64,000 bases of DNA from Rhizobium leguminosarum. GTDB lineage: Bacteria > Pseudomonadota > Alphaproteobacteria > Rhizobiales > Rhizobiaceae. The stretch lies in assembly GCF_017876795.1 (NCBI RefSeq), contig NZ_JAGIOR010000004.1:62001-126000 (forward strand). The letters run 5' to 3'. Below, piece after piece: positions 8,975 to 17,876 of this stretch (position 1 is its first letter; each line of letters starts with the position of its first letter). The notes beneath the pieces were generated by a model. It was given only the letters and a program-made list of their open reading frames with translations. It did not search any database and was not told the origin of the DNA. Position numbers and translations under genes: made by a program.

Positions 8975-9294
8975 ACGATCAGAAGGAACATGGGCAATGG
9001 CTTTTGCGCGTGTCGCGATAAGTTTGCCCCGTCGTCAACGACGATAAGGCGTGGTTGCTGGCGGGTTCGGGTAACCATGGACGGGTCTCGAAAATCGATG
9101 GTGGAAAGCGCGCGTCGCGCCTTGGCAAGACGTCTAACGCACGCTCCAGACGTCGTCGTCACCCGCAAGTATGACGGACTGGTTGTATCTTCCTGTCCAC
9201 CTTGCGCCACGAAAGCTTTTCGATTGCATATTTCGCGGTATTCGCCAGTGTCTGGCCGGCAGAGGGAACGCGACGCGATTGCGTAGGGGACGGC

Positions 9295-10461
9295 ATGAGC
9301 AGACTGAGTGACGAAATATTGTCGTCGATCATCGGCGATATCTATGATTGCGCCTTGAGCCCGGAAGGCTGGACAGGCGTCATGAGCCGCATCACGAGTA
9401 CCATCGACGCCGCCTATACGACGATTGCCCTGACCAGCGTCAGGGATAGTCGAGGTCGATTTGCGGCGCAGTCTCCCTGGGATGCCGAGCAGTTGCGAGC
9501 GCTTCAGGACTATGAGATCGAGGCGATACCGGGCCTGATGGCTGCGGTCATCGGCGACATCGATCTGCCGCAGCGGACATTGTCTGTCGTCAGCGAAGGA
9601 GAACTGGAGCAATCCGCATTTTTTCAGGAATGGGCAAAACCTCAAGGCCTACGTGAGGCGTGCACGACAAAATTCGTCCACACTGCCGACCGGATCGGGC
9701 TGTTCAGTACCACGACCTGGGCGGATCGGCCGCCGATCAGTGACGAAGAGCAGCGCTTTCTGGCTTTGCTCTCGCCCCACCTGCGGCGAGCTTCGCTGAT
9801 CGGCGATCTCCTGGACCAGACGCGCGTCACCGCCGGCATATATCGCGGCGTGCTCGACAGCCTTGCGGTTCCCGTCATTCTAGCCGGGGCAGATGGTGCG
9901 GTACTTCACGCCAATGCCCATGCGGCAAAAATGCTTGACGAGAACAACCTTCTGCGTGCGCGAAATGGCGTCCTTCAGGCGCAGACACCCCTAGTGTCGC
10001 GCGCACTGCTCGAAGCAATAGCCGCCGCCGCCCACACAGACGCCCAACTGGGCTCGCGCGGTATTGGCCTGCCGATTTCCGCTCCTGGCCAGTCTCCGGC
10101 GGTCGCTTATGTCCTGCCGTTGAGCGAAGGCACGGCACGAGCGGTCTTCAGGCCGGCCTGCGCTGCCGTGTTCATCTCGACGAGCATCTCCGCGTCGCCG
10201 CCGCCAGAAGACGTGTTGATCACGCTCTACGATCTGACACCGGCCGAGGCGCGCGTCGTTCTGCAGATCGGCCGAGGATTGAGCTCGGCGCAATGTGCAG
10301 CCGCACTTGCCATCAGCGAGAATACCCTGAAAACCCACCTCGGCCGGATTTTTGCAAAGACCTTCACTGCCCGTCAGGCTGATCTCGTCGCACTCGTGTC
10401 GACGATCGCGTCACCAATCATGCAAGGGATGTCGCTTACGACGTCGGCCAGCACGTCGTAA
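9295..10461 (+). CDS. LuxR-type (HTH) transcriptional regulator
   Basis: The ATG at 9295 has an AGGGGA ribosome site and is preferred over the in-frame upstream start at 9202. The last 65 residues form a LuxR/FixJ-type helix-turn-helix (LTPAEARVVLQIGRG...LAISENTLKTHLGRIFAKT). The roughly 320 residues before it resemble the PAS-like sensor of this group, with FVHTADRIGLFS and VPVILAGADGAVLHANAHAAKML. No autoinducer-domain pattern or phosphoacceptor is visible, so the ligand is unknown. It is divergent from the ADYC and NAIT-repeat genes, with about 320 bp between, and could control them; that is inference from position only. Confidence 0.85.
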   Translation: MSRLSDEILSSIIGDIYDCALSPEGWTGVMSRITSTIDAAYTTIALTSVRDSRGRFAAQSPWDAEQLRALQDYEIEAIPGLMAAVIGDIDLPQRTLSVVSEGELEQSAFFQEWAKPQGLREACTTKFVHTADRIGLFSTTTWADRPPISDEEQRFLALLSPHLRRASLIGDLLDQTRVTAGIYRGVLDSLAVPVILAGADGAVLHANAHAAKMLDENNLLRARNGVLQAQTPLVSRALLEAIAAAAHTDAQLGSRGIGLPISAPGQSPAVAYVLPLSEGTARAVFRPACAAVFISTSISASPPPEDVLITLYDLTPAEARVVLQIGRGLSSAQCAAALAISENTLKTHLGRIFAKTFTARQADLVALVSTIASPIMQGMSLTTSASTS

Positions 10462-10812
10462 TGCAGACCACGCCTATGCGAACGGCTGCTTCGTTGCTTG
10501 GTCGCCTGCCGGTCTGGCTATCCGGTGCAACTCTTCGACCACGCGCTCTTTGCGACCGCTCGCGGCTCAATCGCTGCCAACGTGCAGTCGCGAAGGACCT
10601 ACAATGGGCGGCGACTGCCAGTTCGGAGTCCGCGACCACTCGTTTCCGATGACTGTGGCACCACTCATGCTCGCGGCGCCCACGATTGAAGGGGCCCATT
10701 CCCCCGGGAAGTTGAGGCTGGGCGCCATGCAGACGGCGACAATCTGAATTTTATTGGCAATGGTATCGCCAAAAACAAACCGCCGGCCGAATTGACAGGC
10801 GTCGCACCGTAT
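10462..10812 (+). other. Gene-free stretch
   Basis: I see no convincing coding frame, repeat or terminator here. Short frames on both strands have no recognisable motif or start signal. It separates two convergent genes (LuxR-type regulator and histidine kinase). Confidence 0.5.
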
Positions 10813-11829
10813 TTACACCTGAGAGTCGGAATAATCTTGAGCTTGCAGCTTCTGAAGCGACGCGTCGACCCTGAGTATGAGGCCTGTTGCGGCGTAATCG
10901 AGAGAGACATCGCCATACGCGGCGAGGCTGGAATTGACGAGCCGGGAGCCAAAGCCCTTCCTCTTTGGAGCCTCCACAGCCGGGCCGCCGCGCTCTTGCC
11001 ATGAAAGGTCCAAGCGCTCGTCGCCGGCGTTTTGGCGCACCGACCACTCGATTTCGACAGCGCCGCTATCCACCGATAAAGCCCCGTATTTGGTCGCGTT
11101 TGTGACAAGCTCGTGCAGCACGAGGGAGAACGAAAGAGCTGCCTGGGGATTAAGATTGAGTGGAGGGCCGCTCGCTTTGACGCGGTTTGAGTCAATTCCA
11201 AGATTGATCGCCGTCGCCTCGATGATCGCGTGCACGGTCGCGCACAGCCAGTTCTGCTGCAGCAAAATATCATGCGCGTTTGCATAAGCATTGATCCGCG
11301 CCGAGATCGACTGCTCCGCCTCCTCCATGCTGCCAGCGCTTCGGAATGTTTGGTTGATGATAGCCTGAACCACGGCCAGCGTATTCTTAATGCGATGAGA
11401 GAGTTCGTGCATCAGGACGCGCTGACGCTCCTCATTATCTCGCTGCTCGGTTCGATCCCTGAGGATCTTCACGAAGCCTTCAAGTTCGCCATCATCCGAC
11501 CTCAGCGCCATCATCTGGCCGGACGCCCAGAATAGCGAGCCGTCCTTTCGAACGTGCCAGCGCTCATCATCTCCATGGCCCACCGTCAAAGCGGCGGCCA
11601 TTTCCCGTTGAGGAACTCCCGTCTCCCGGTCTTCCGGTGTGAAAATTAGCGCCACGGGCTGGCCGATGATTTCAGCCTCCTCCCATCCAAGGATCCGGTG
11701 CGCACCCTCATTCCAGGTCGTCACGAGGCAATCGAGATCCACGACGATGATCGCATATTCGATGGCACTCTGGAGGATGGCTTCGAGGAAGCGCTCACGA
11801 GAGCGACTGGAATGGGAAAATCGGCTCAT
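10813..11829 (-). CDS. PAS-domain HWE-family sensor histidine kinase
   Basis: An N-terminal PAS domain (residues about 15-130, VVDLDCLVTTWNEGAHRILGW and a FVKILRDRTEQ end) is followed by a HWE kinase core. The H-box is MHELSHRIKNTLAVVQAI, the N-box HELVTNATKYGAL, and the family-typical acidic motif LSWQERGGP and G-box KGFGSRLV follow. HWE kinases are typical of rhizobia and often signal to response regulators of the general stress or light response. There is no transmembrane segment, so it is a cytoplasmic sensor. No response regulator lies beside it. A second HWE kinase with a LOV domain is divergent, with 206 bp between them, so shared regulation is plausible. Confidence 0.92.
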   Translation of the reverse strand: MSRFSHSSRSRERFLEAILQSAIEYAIIVVDLDCLVTTWNEGAHRILGWEEAEIIGQPVALIFTPEDRETGVPQREMAAALTVGHGDDERWHVRKDGSLFWASGQMMALRSDDGELEGFVKILRDRTEQRDNEERQRVLMHELSHRIKNTLAVVQAIINQTFRSAGSMEEAEQSISARINAYANAHDILLQQNWLCATVHAIIEATAINLGIDSNRVKASGPPLNLNPQAALSFSLVLHELVTNATKYGALSVDSGAVEIEWSVRQNAGDERLDLSWQERGGPAVEAPKRKGFGSRLVNSSLAAYGDVSLDYAATGLILRVDASLQKLQAQDYSDSQV

Positions 11830-12035
11830 GATCTTGTTCCGCGCCTGATCCTTTAGGTCGCAAGTGGATGACCGTAACTCAATCCTATACCGGACGCTGC
11901 CGCATTGCCATCGCAGCCGTGACGCTTTCGCGGGCTGCTCTTCGGAAATCCTGTCGTAGTCGACTTAGTTGAGCCTCATGGAAACAAAGGAACGCGATCG
12001 GCGTTATCAGCCGACGTCTGATTAAGCGTGGAAGC

Positions 12036-13073
12036 ATGACGAGCCATTTAACACGAAAACTACACGGAGACTTGCCTTCGGCATCGTCAAAGGCAGCGTT
12101 GGCCGATCGAAAAGAGCTAGCGGCGATCGCGTTTGAGCGTACAAGGATGCCGATGGTCGTCGCCGACGCACGTAAACCGGACCTTCCGATCGTGCTGGCA
12201 AACAAGTCATTCCTCGAGCTGACAGGGTATTCCGCCCAAGAGGTGGTAGGCCACAACTGTCGCTTCCTTCAGGGACCGGCGACATCTCCCATTGCGGTTG
12301 CCGAAATTCGTGCCGGCATCGCCGAAGAGCGTGAAGTCAGCGTCGAGATCCTGAACTATAAGAAAAGCGGGGAGCCGTTCTGGAACCGCCTGCACTTGAG
12401 CCCCATCCATAGGGATGACGGCAGGATCCTGTATTTCTTCGGATCGCAAATAGACATGACGGAATACCGGCGGGTCGAGGCGCTGGAGGCTTCCGAGCAT
12501 CGCCTGCTCATGGAGGTCGACCACCGGTCAAAGAATGTCCTCGCTGTTGTTGACAGCATCGTTCGCCTCAGCAACGCCGATGATCCGGCCCTTTACGCTG
12601 CTGCTATCCAACACCGCGTGCAGGCGCTCGCCCGTGCACATAATCTGCTGGCCGAACGAGGTTGGGCGAGCATTTCGGTTGAGGAGCTCGTCCGCCTGCA
12701 GGTGACGCCGTTCGCAACAACCCGCGTGGCTTTAAACGGACCTGATATCAGGCTGCCGGCGACGGTTGTCCAACCGGTCGCGCTCGTTCTCCACGAACTC
12801 GCCGTCAACGCGGCCCGTCACGGTGCGCTTGCCACGCCGCAAGGAAAGCTTTCCATCAGCTGGACGCCCGGACCGTCGGACGCGGGCTTCAGGCTTCGGT
12901 GGAGGGAGATGGGTGCTGGCACGGCGCCCAAGTCAGCCAAACGAGGCTTCGGGTCGGTGATCGTCGGCGCAATGGTCGAAAAACAGCTGAAAGGGCGTGT
13001 CGAGAAAACCTGGTCGGATGATGGGCTGCTTATCGAGATCGAGGTGCCTTCCACCGGCTCGACCACCCGATGA
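12036..13073 (+). CDS. LOV-domain blue-light sensor histidine kinase (HWE/HisKA_2 type)
   Basis: Residues about 30-140 form a LOV-type PAS domain with the canonical flavin-adduct motif GHNCRFLQG, whose Cys bonds to FMN under blue light, and the downstream Asn motifs (ILNYKKSGEPFWNRLHLSPI). A linker (SQIDMTEYRRVEALE) leads to the kinase part with H-box MEVDHRSKNVLAVVDSIV, N-box HELAVNAARHGAL, LRWREMG and G-box KRGFGSVIV. All residues expected for light sensing and autophosphorylation are visible. LOV-HWE kinases are known from Brucella and other alphaproteobacteria, where they affect virulence, attachment or stress response. It is cytoplasmic and has no adjacent response regulator, so the partner is unknown. 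Confidence 0.93.
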   Translation: MTSHLTRKLHGDLPSASSKAALADRKELAAIAFERTRMPMVVADARKPDLPIVLANKSFLELTGYSAQEVVGHNCRFLQGPATSPIAVAEIRAGIAEEREVSVEILNYKKSGEPFWNRLHLSPIHRDDGRILYFFGSQIDMTEYRRVEALEASEHRLLMEVDHRSKNVLAVVDSIVRLSNADDPALYAAAIQHRVQALARAHNLLAERGWASISVEELVRLQVTPFATTRVALNGPDIRLPATVVQPVALVLHELAVNAARHGALATPQGKLSISWTPGPSDAGFRLRWREMGAGTAPKSAKRGFGSVIVGAMVEKQLKGRVEKTWSDDGLLIEIEVPSTGSTTR

Positions 13074-13209
13074 CGGATCTGGAATAGCTGCCATAGGCCG
13101 TTATTGACGCGAAATGGAATGGCGTGAAACTGGTCTCAAAAAGCGCCACTCGATCGGTGACTATATTGACAGATCAAACAGCTCATGGACGGGAACATCG
13201 CGGACGCCG

Positions 13210-14117
13210 CTATCCGCCATTTCGCTCAAGCATTGCCAGATGTTCGGAGCACACCCTCTCGACAAGCTCGAGCAATGAAGCGGTTTGCGCTGCAAGCCAA
13301 CCAAGAGCCTCCTCGCTGATCTCGAAATACTTGGAATACCGCGCTTTCACATAGGCCTCGTTGAGCGTGTTGAACCACGCCCGCTCACGATGCTGATCGC
13401 GAGGAAAAGCCTCCGCGAGACGCCGATCCTGTTCCTCGGCAAGGGAGCGGAGGAACTTAATGTTGTGGGAAGGCGGGCCATAATTGGTGAGTGTCAGCAA
13501 GATGCAGGAATATGCCTGCTCAATCGACTGATGCATCTGAAAGGCGGCCTCCTTGCTACGTCCTCGGCTAAACGCATACCGTGAGGTATCGAGAAACCCG
13601 TCTGCGGTTGGATAACGCTCCTCAAAATGTTCCTTCGCCACCCGCAGTCGATCGGCTGGTGAGAGTGGCTTGGGTTCCGCAAGCGGCTCATCATCGAGTT
13701 CTAGAGAACGATGCCTTCCTTACGGATATCAGAGAAGAAGTATTGCCCTTCTTTCAGGTAGGTGTTCACCTCGCGCCTGGAATGGACGATAAAGCTCACT
13801 GGCGTTTCGATCGACTTGTCGTGGATCAGCCGGTCAGCCGCCTTGTGCCAGTACTCGGCAAACTCGCAGAGCTTGCGATTGTTGACGATAATCAGGAGAT
13901 CGAAATCCGACCGATAACCCTTCATGGTGAAGGGTTCATCCACCCAGCCGCCTTTGGCGTAGGAGCCGAACAGGATGATCTTCAGGATCCGGCCGCGCTT
14001 CTTGAAATCCGCGATTCCATCCTTCAGCACGTCCTCGAATTCCTCGTGCAGGATCTCCAGAACGCGGCCAATCTCGCGTTGCTTGCGAAGCGGTATGTGA
14101 TCGAGAGACGACTTCAT
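13210..14117 (-). pseudogene. Nucleotidyltransferase-HEPN protein split by a 1-nt frameshift
   Basis: The upstream part (14117 to 13701) begins MKSSLDHIPLRKQRE and carries a nucleotidyltransferase core with KIILFGSYAKGGWVD and YRSDFDLLIIVN (GS...DxD pattern). It stops at a TAG just after KEGIVL. The downstream part, in a frame shifted by one, continues ELDDEPLAEPKPLSPADRLR and then a HEPN domain (GFLDTSRYAFSRG, QSIEQAYSCILL, TNYGPPSHNI, ARYSKYFEIS). Restoring one base in ctctagaactc (about 13700) gives VLYELDDEPL, a continuous protein of about 302 aa. The start at 14117 fits the family; the frame is open up to 14255. MNT-HEPN pairs and fusions act as toxin-antitoxin modules through nucleotide transfer to the HEPN part. 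The frameshift suggests inactivation or an assembly indel. Confidence 0.82.
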
Positions 14118-14405
14118 GGCACCATCGATAGGCGAAAGATCCTGCACCGTCCACCCGCACTTTTGACGGCGTTCTACCTTATGCTCACGCGGAGACGTTG
14201 CACTCCAATTCGCGCATTGTACTGACATGTTTGATGGGTCGGGTAGACGCGCCACCCCAGCAGCTTGAGTCTCTCGAAATCCATCAGTCCGATAGCCAAT
14301 TATCGGAGGGACCCCAGCAAAGCTCGGTTCGCTGGCAATGTTCTCAAAGTTACAGGGGTTTTTAAAGAGTGGGCGCGCACGATGGTTGAAATCCCGAGTA
14401 GGAAG

Positions 14406-14431
14406 TAATACCTATTTCTAGAGTGGTATTA
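14406..14431. promoter_or_regulatory. Inverted repeat, likely TA operon operator
   Basis: TAATACC (14406-14412) and GGTATTA (14425-14431) are perfect inverted arms around a 12-nt spacer, ending 12 nt before the antitoxin start. Centres lie 19 nt apart, suited to a dimeric AbrB-fold repressor. Autoregulation by the antitoxin is inferred from family behaviour. Confidence 0.55.
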
Positions 14432-14443
14432 CAGGATGCTAAA

Positions 14444-14677
14444 ATGACAACTACAGTGACGGCTAAGGGGCAGGTCACCATCCCAAAAGCGGTGCGGGAC
14501 TTGCTAGGGATCGTTCCGGGAAGCGAGGTCGACTTCCAGCGGGCCGCGGATGGGAGTGTGGTGCTGATCAGGGCCGACAAGAAGCAGCCCGCCAGCCGCT
14601 TTCAGAAACTGCGGGGGCATGCGGGAAAGGGGCTCGATACCGATGCGATCATGGCGCTCACGCGCGGTGAATCGTGA
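14444..14677 (+). CDS. AbrB/MazE-fold (VapB-type) antitoxin
   Basis: The 77-residue product starts MTTTVTAKGQVTIPKAVRDL, the swapped-hairpin AbrB-fold DNA-binding motif found in VapB antitoxins; the C-terminal part (RFQKLRGHAGKGLDTDAIM) is the toxin-wrapping tail. The ATG at 14444 is chosen for its AGGA site eight bases upstream. The stop overlaps the GTG start of the PIN toxin, so the two are translationally coupled. It should neutralise the VapC partner and repress its own promoter through the inverted repeat just upstream. Confidence 0.88.
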   Translation: MTTTVTAKGQVTIPKAVRDLLGIVPGSEVDFQRAADGSVVLIRADKKQPASRFQKLRGHAGKGLDTDAIMALTRGES

Positions 14678-15078
14678 CGCTCATAGACACGAATGTCTTG
14701 CTCGACGTTGTGACCAATCACCCAGCCTGGGCAAACTGGTCGATCGATCAACTTGAAACGGCCAGTCTGGTGGGTCCACTGCTGATCAATGACGTCGTCT
14801 ATGCCGAACTTGCGGTCCGATATGAGCGTGTCGAGGAACTTGACGCCTTCATAGAGGAGGCGGGATTACTCATCACTCCATTTCCGCGAGCCGCGCTGTT
14901 CCTTGCGGGCAAAATATTCACTCGATATCGGCGGTCCGGTGGTTCCCGCACCGGCGTCTTGCCTGATTTTTTTATTGGTGCACAAGCCGCGGTCCAGCAA
15001 TTCCCGCTGCTTACGCGTGATGTTGGTCGCTACCGCACTTATTTCCCTACCGTCGCGGTGATTTCGCCAGTTCAGTGA
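14674..15078 (+). CDS. VapC-type PIN-domain toxin (ribonuclease)
   Basis: The 134-residue product has the PIN acidic set: D in MTLIDTNVLLD, E in NDVVYAELAVRYE, and D in GVLPDFFIGAQA, with a second acidic residue in LLTRDVGRY. These coordinate divalent metal for RNA cleavage. The GTG start overlaps the antitoxin stop by four bases. Length is normal and no damage is visible, so this pair looks functional. Target RNA is unknown. Confidence 0.9.
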   Translation: MTLIDTNVLLDVVTNHPAWANWSIDQLETASLVGPLLINDVVYAELAVRYERVEELDAFIEEAGLLITPFPRAALFLAGKIFTRYRRSGGSRTGVLPDFFIGAQAAVQQFPLLTRDVGRYRTYFPTVAVISPVQ

Positions 15079-15458
15079 ATAGTTGAGGCGGCCCTTAGGG
15101 CAACTGACTTTGCGGTCAACGCGACATCGAGACGCTGGATGAAGGCAGTTCTCGCCACGGCATCGAACGCCTCCAAGAGCGAGCCTTTTGCCTCGAGCTC
15201 AAAGCACTCAAACGAGGACGAGCAGCCGAAGAGGCTGGGAAAATGGCCATCTCGGACGATTGTGCGTCTTGCGTGTGCCTATCGCATTTTCCGTGCAGAA
15301 AAAGATTTACAATGAACGGCGCTAACTCTCTCAAATTGTTAATCCGTGTGTTCGCCTGAGGGGGCGTTCATCCCATCGACTGACTGGGCCAAGAACTTCG
15401 ATCTTACTTAACGCTTCGCATTGTAGAAATTCTCACATTGCCCCTGAGGAGACCGACA
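15079..15458 (+). other. Gene-free stretch
   Basis: No convincing coding frame or RNA gene is seen. A short stretch around 15115-15260 has coding-like composition on either strand but no recognisable motif; it may be an eroded gene. Confidence 0.4.
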
Positions 15459-15971
15459 ATGAAATTGCTCGACTGGCTGACAGGACATAAACCGGCGCCG
15501 AAGGGCGTGGTGCGCCAATCGACGGCAGCGCTTCGCAAAGATCTTCTTGCCATCAACAGAAAAACCGCGCCGTTCATCATTCGTGATGGCAAGCCGGAAG
15601 GCGTCGATCTCGTCGCCGAGTGGAAGATCGTCGATGCCCGCTGGTACGAACTATTTGCCAAAGCAGGGCTGCAAAGGGTGTTCAAGGTGCTGATGAAATT
15701 CGACGTTGCCAATTGCGAAGTCCGTGCCGTCGATCAGGAATGGTCTGTCGAATGGCGCGCCGGCGTGCCCACGCTTGCGTTGAGCGCTGATGCGTTTCGC
15801 GGTCGGAAGTGGGAAAAAAGCTTCGGCATGGCCTTCGCCTTCAAGGAGGATTTGTCCTACGGCAAGGTTTACGAATATCGCTTCAATACCGCCGAAATAA
15901 AGACGCCCCTCATTGACGCCGCTCACCAGGCCGGCTGGGGTTGGAGAGGTGTGGCGTTCGGGAAATTGTGA
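15459..15971 (+). CDS. Conserved protein of unknown function
   Basis: The 170-residue product starts at ATG 15459 (GAGGAG site nine bases upstream) with MKLLDWLTGHK. It has a compact soluble pattern with FIIRDGKPEGVDLVAEWKI, DARWYELFAKAGL, VRAVDQEWSVEWRAG and a C-terminal GWGWRGVAFGKL. No signal peptide or membrane segment is seen. I recall similar uncharacterised proteins from other Proteobacteria, but no function. It ends about 100 bp before the ISL3 element. Confidence 0.75.
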   Translation: MKLLDWLTGHKPAPKGVVRQSTAALRKDLLAINRKTAPFIIRDGKPEGVDLVAEWKIVDARWYELFAKAGLQRVFKVLMKFDVANCEVRAVDQEWSVEWRAGVPTLALSADAFRGRKWEKSFGMAFAFKEDLSYGKVYEYRFNTAEIKTPLIDAAHQAGWGWRGVAFGKL

Positions 15972-16072
15972 GCGCGCGCTTCCCTGTGATCAAGGGGCAA
16001 ACAACCCGGAAATGAGGGGAATCCGGTCACCCAGGGCGGGTCGACATCGACGATCTGCAACCCCGATGTCAA

Positions 16073-17775
16073 TCGGCGTCCAAATTTGGGTCAGACGCAC
16101 TTTCGATGACGTTTGATTATGATGGTCCGACTAGGCGGGCTTGAAGGAGATCGATTTTTGCCCGACCGTACATCTGGCGTTTTACCATTTTCAGTTTGTT
16201 GATCTGGCCTTCGACCTGGCCGCTTGACCATGGCTGTTTGATAGCATTTCGAACAGCATCGATGTCCTTGGAAACGCCGTTCCCAAAAGAGGCGATCAGG
16301 CTTGCTTTGGTATCGATGATCCAGGGGCTCAAGTCAGATATATTACTTTTGCGGATCATGGTCTGGAACCGGTCGACCAAAATTCTCGCCGTAGCTAAAA
16401 ATTCTCGCCGTAGCTAGTGCAGGGACGCTCTTCTCGATGTTTGCGACGATCACAGCATCGGTTTTCGTCAAGTGGTTCCGGCTGGTTGTCATCATGCGGG
16501 CAATTTTACGGGCCGAAGGGACGCGTTGAAGGTCGGTGAGGCAGAGGCGATCGGCACGCCGGCGACGGGTCGTCCATTCGGTCACCACCCTCAGCGATCC
16601 TCTGAAGCCTCTCGCTTGCAGACGTCGCCACAGTTCTGCGCCGTTGTGGCAGCCCTCAATCCACAGGGCGTCAAGGACCGGCAAATAGGCTTCAAGGGAG
16701 CTTTCCCGAACACGGAACACATCGTTCTGAATGCCACGGGCAATCTTGCGCACTGTTCCGCGGCTAATACCAGATCGTCGAACAATCTCCTTCAGTGAAT
16801 GGCCTTCGGCTTTCATTGCTGTGATGGCTTTATTGACTTCTTCGCGCCGGAGATAACCTTCATACTGTATGCGCTCTGCTCGTGTCAGAAGGTCGGGTTT
16901 GACCGTGGAAGCGCCCATCGAGTGACGGATGTCGCGCATTGATTTGGAGATGGCATCCAGAAACGCTCCGCTCGCATTTTCCATCAGATGCCAGCGATCG
17001 GCGACCTGCATTGCGTTCGGCAAAGCGCGTGCTGTCGCCTCGCCGTAACCACCGCCACGATCTCGCGACACGACCGTGATGCTTGGATGTTCCGCAAGCC
17101 ACGCCTCCACCGTTGCCATTTCGCGGTCGGGCAACAGCGCTACGATGCGCCGCCTCTCCAGATCACAAACGATGCTGCCGTAGCGGTAGTTGCGGCGCCA
17201 TGCCCAGTCATCAATGCCAACGACATTCAGCGGGTCCGTTGGAGCACGCGTGCGCCGACGGACGACACGGAGCAAGGTATCGTTGCTCACCGGTAGCATC
17301 AGTCGACGTGACAGCCGGGCTGCGGGTTTTCCACCAAGTGCAAGACCCAGGTGATAAACGAGCCCATCAAGACGGGCAGTGCGCCGGGATCGGTCGGCCA
17401 AAACCGCTTCGCCGAAGCGTTCCGCAAATATGCGTCGCGAACACTGGGGCACGTCGCAGACAAACCGCCGCGTGATGATCTGAAACTCCACCCCTCGACC
17501 CGAGCACGGATAATCGCAAACCCGGCGGGTGTATCGACTGTGAACGCGGCGCGAGGCTTGACCACATAGCGGGCAAAAACCTCGCACAGCAGTTCCACTG
17601 ATCTTGAGCACGAGCTTTTCGCTGCTCAAATCAGCACTATGAACGGCCATGCCGGGAGGGACGAGCGAGGAAATCCGAAAGTTCGCCTGCATCATGCTGA
17701 TTCCTTTCCGAAAACAGCACAAATCCATCATCGAACTTCATCGAGATTGAGTCTGACCCCAAATTTGCACGCCGA
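16073..17775 (-). mobile_element. ISL3-family insertion sequence (inactive)
   Basis: The ends form an imperfect inverted repeat: GGCGTCCAAATTTGGGTCAG at 16075 and, on the other strand, GGCGTGCAAATTTGGGGTCA ending at 17773, each preceded by TC. Between them lies one ISL3-type transposase gene that is frameshifted. No 8-bp target duplication could be found next to the ends, so the insertion is old or one flank was rearranged. It separates the conserved unknown gene from zwf. Confidence 0.8.
16117..17695 (-). pseudogene. ISL3-family transposase, frameshifted by a 19-bp tandem duplication
   Basis: The N-terminal part shows the ISL3 zinc-finger (LCGQASRRVHSRYTRRVCDYP, CDVPQCSRRIF), the helix-turn-helix, and a DDE domain with GIDDWAWRRNYRYGS, VVSRDRGGGYGEA and DRWHLMEN. 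The frame is lost near 16398 after VPALATARI. The C-terminal part, PWSSGQVEGQINKLKMVKRQMYGRA, lies in another frame up to 16117. The cause is visible: a 19-nt unit (aaaattctcgccgtagcta) occurs twice in tandem at about 16378-16416. Removing one copy restores ATARILVDRFQTM. Start MMQANFRIS at 17695. Confidence 0.88.
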
Positions 17776-17876
17776 AACACAGACAGCTCTGACAACGTCA
17801 TTTTTTATTGGGATCTTTCGCGAAATTGGTCGGAGCCATTCCAGTCGCCGGCATCGATCCAACTATTGACCGTCAA

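Noticed and set aside
11960..12020. GGAAC...CGTT resembling an EcfG-type stress promoter between the two histidine kinases
   Set aside because: GGAAC near 11990 is followed by CGTT after only 8 bases; the 16-17 base spacing of the consensus is not met.
17774..17781. 8-bp target duplication of the ISL3 element
   Set aside because: Left flank tgtcaatc and right flank gaaacaca do not match in any register close to the ends.
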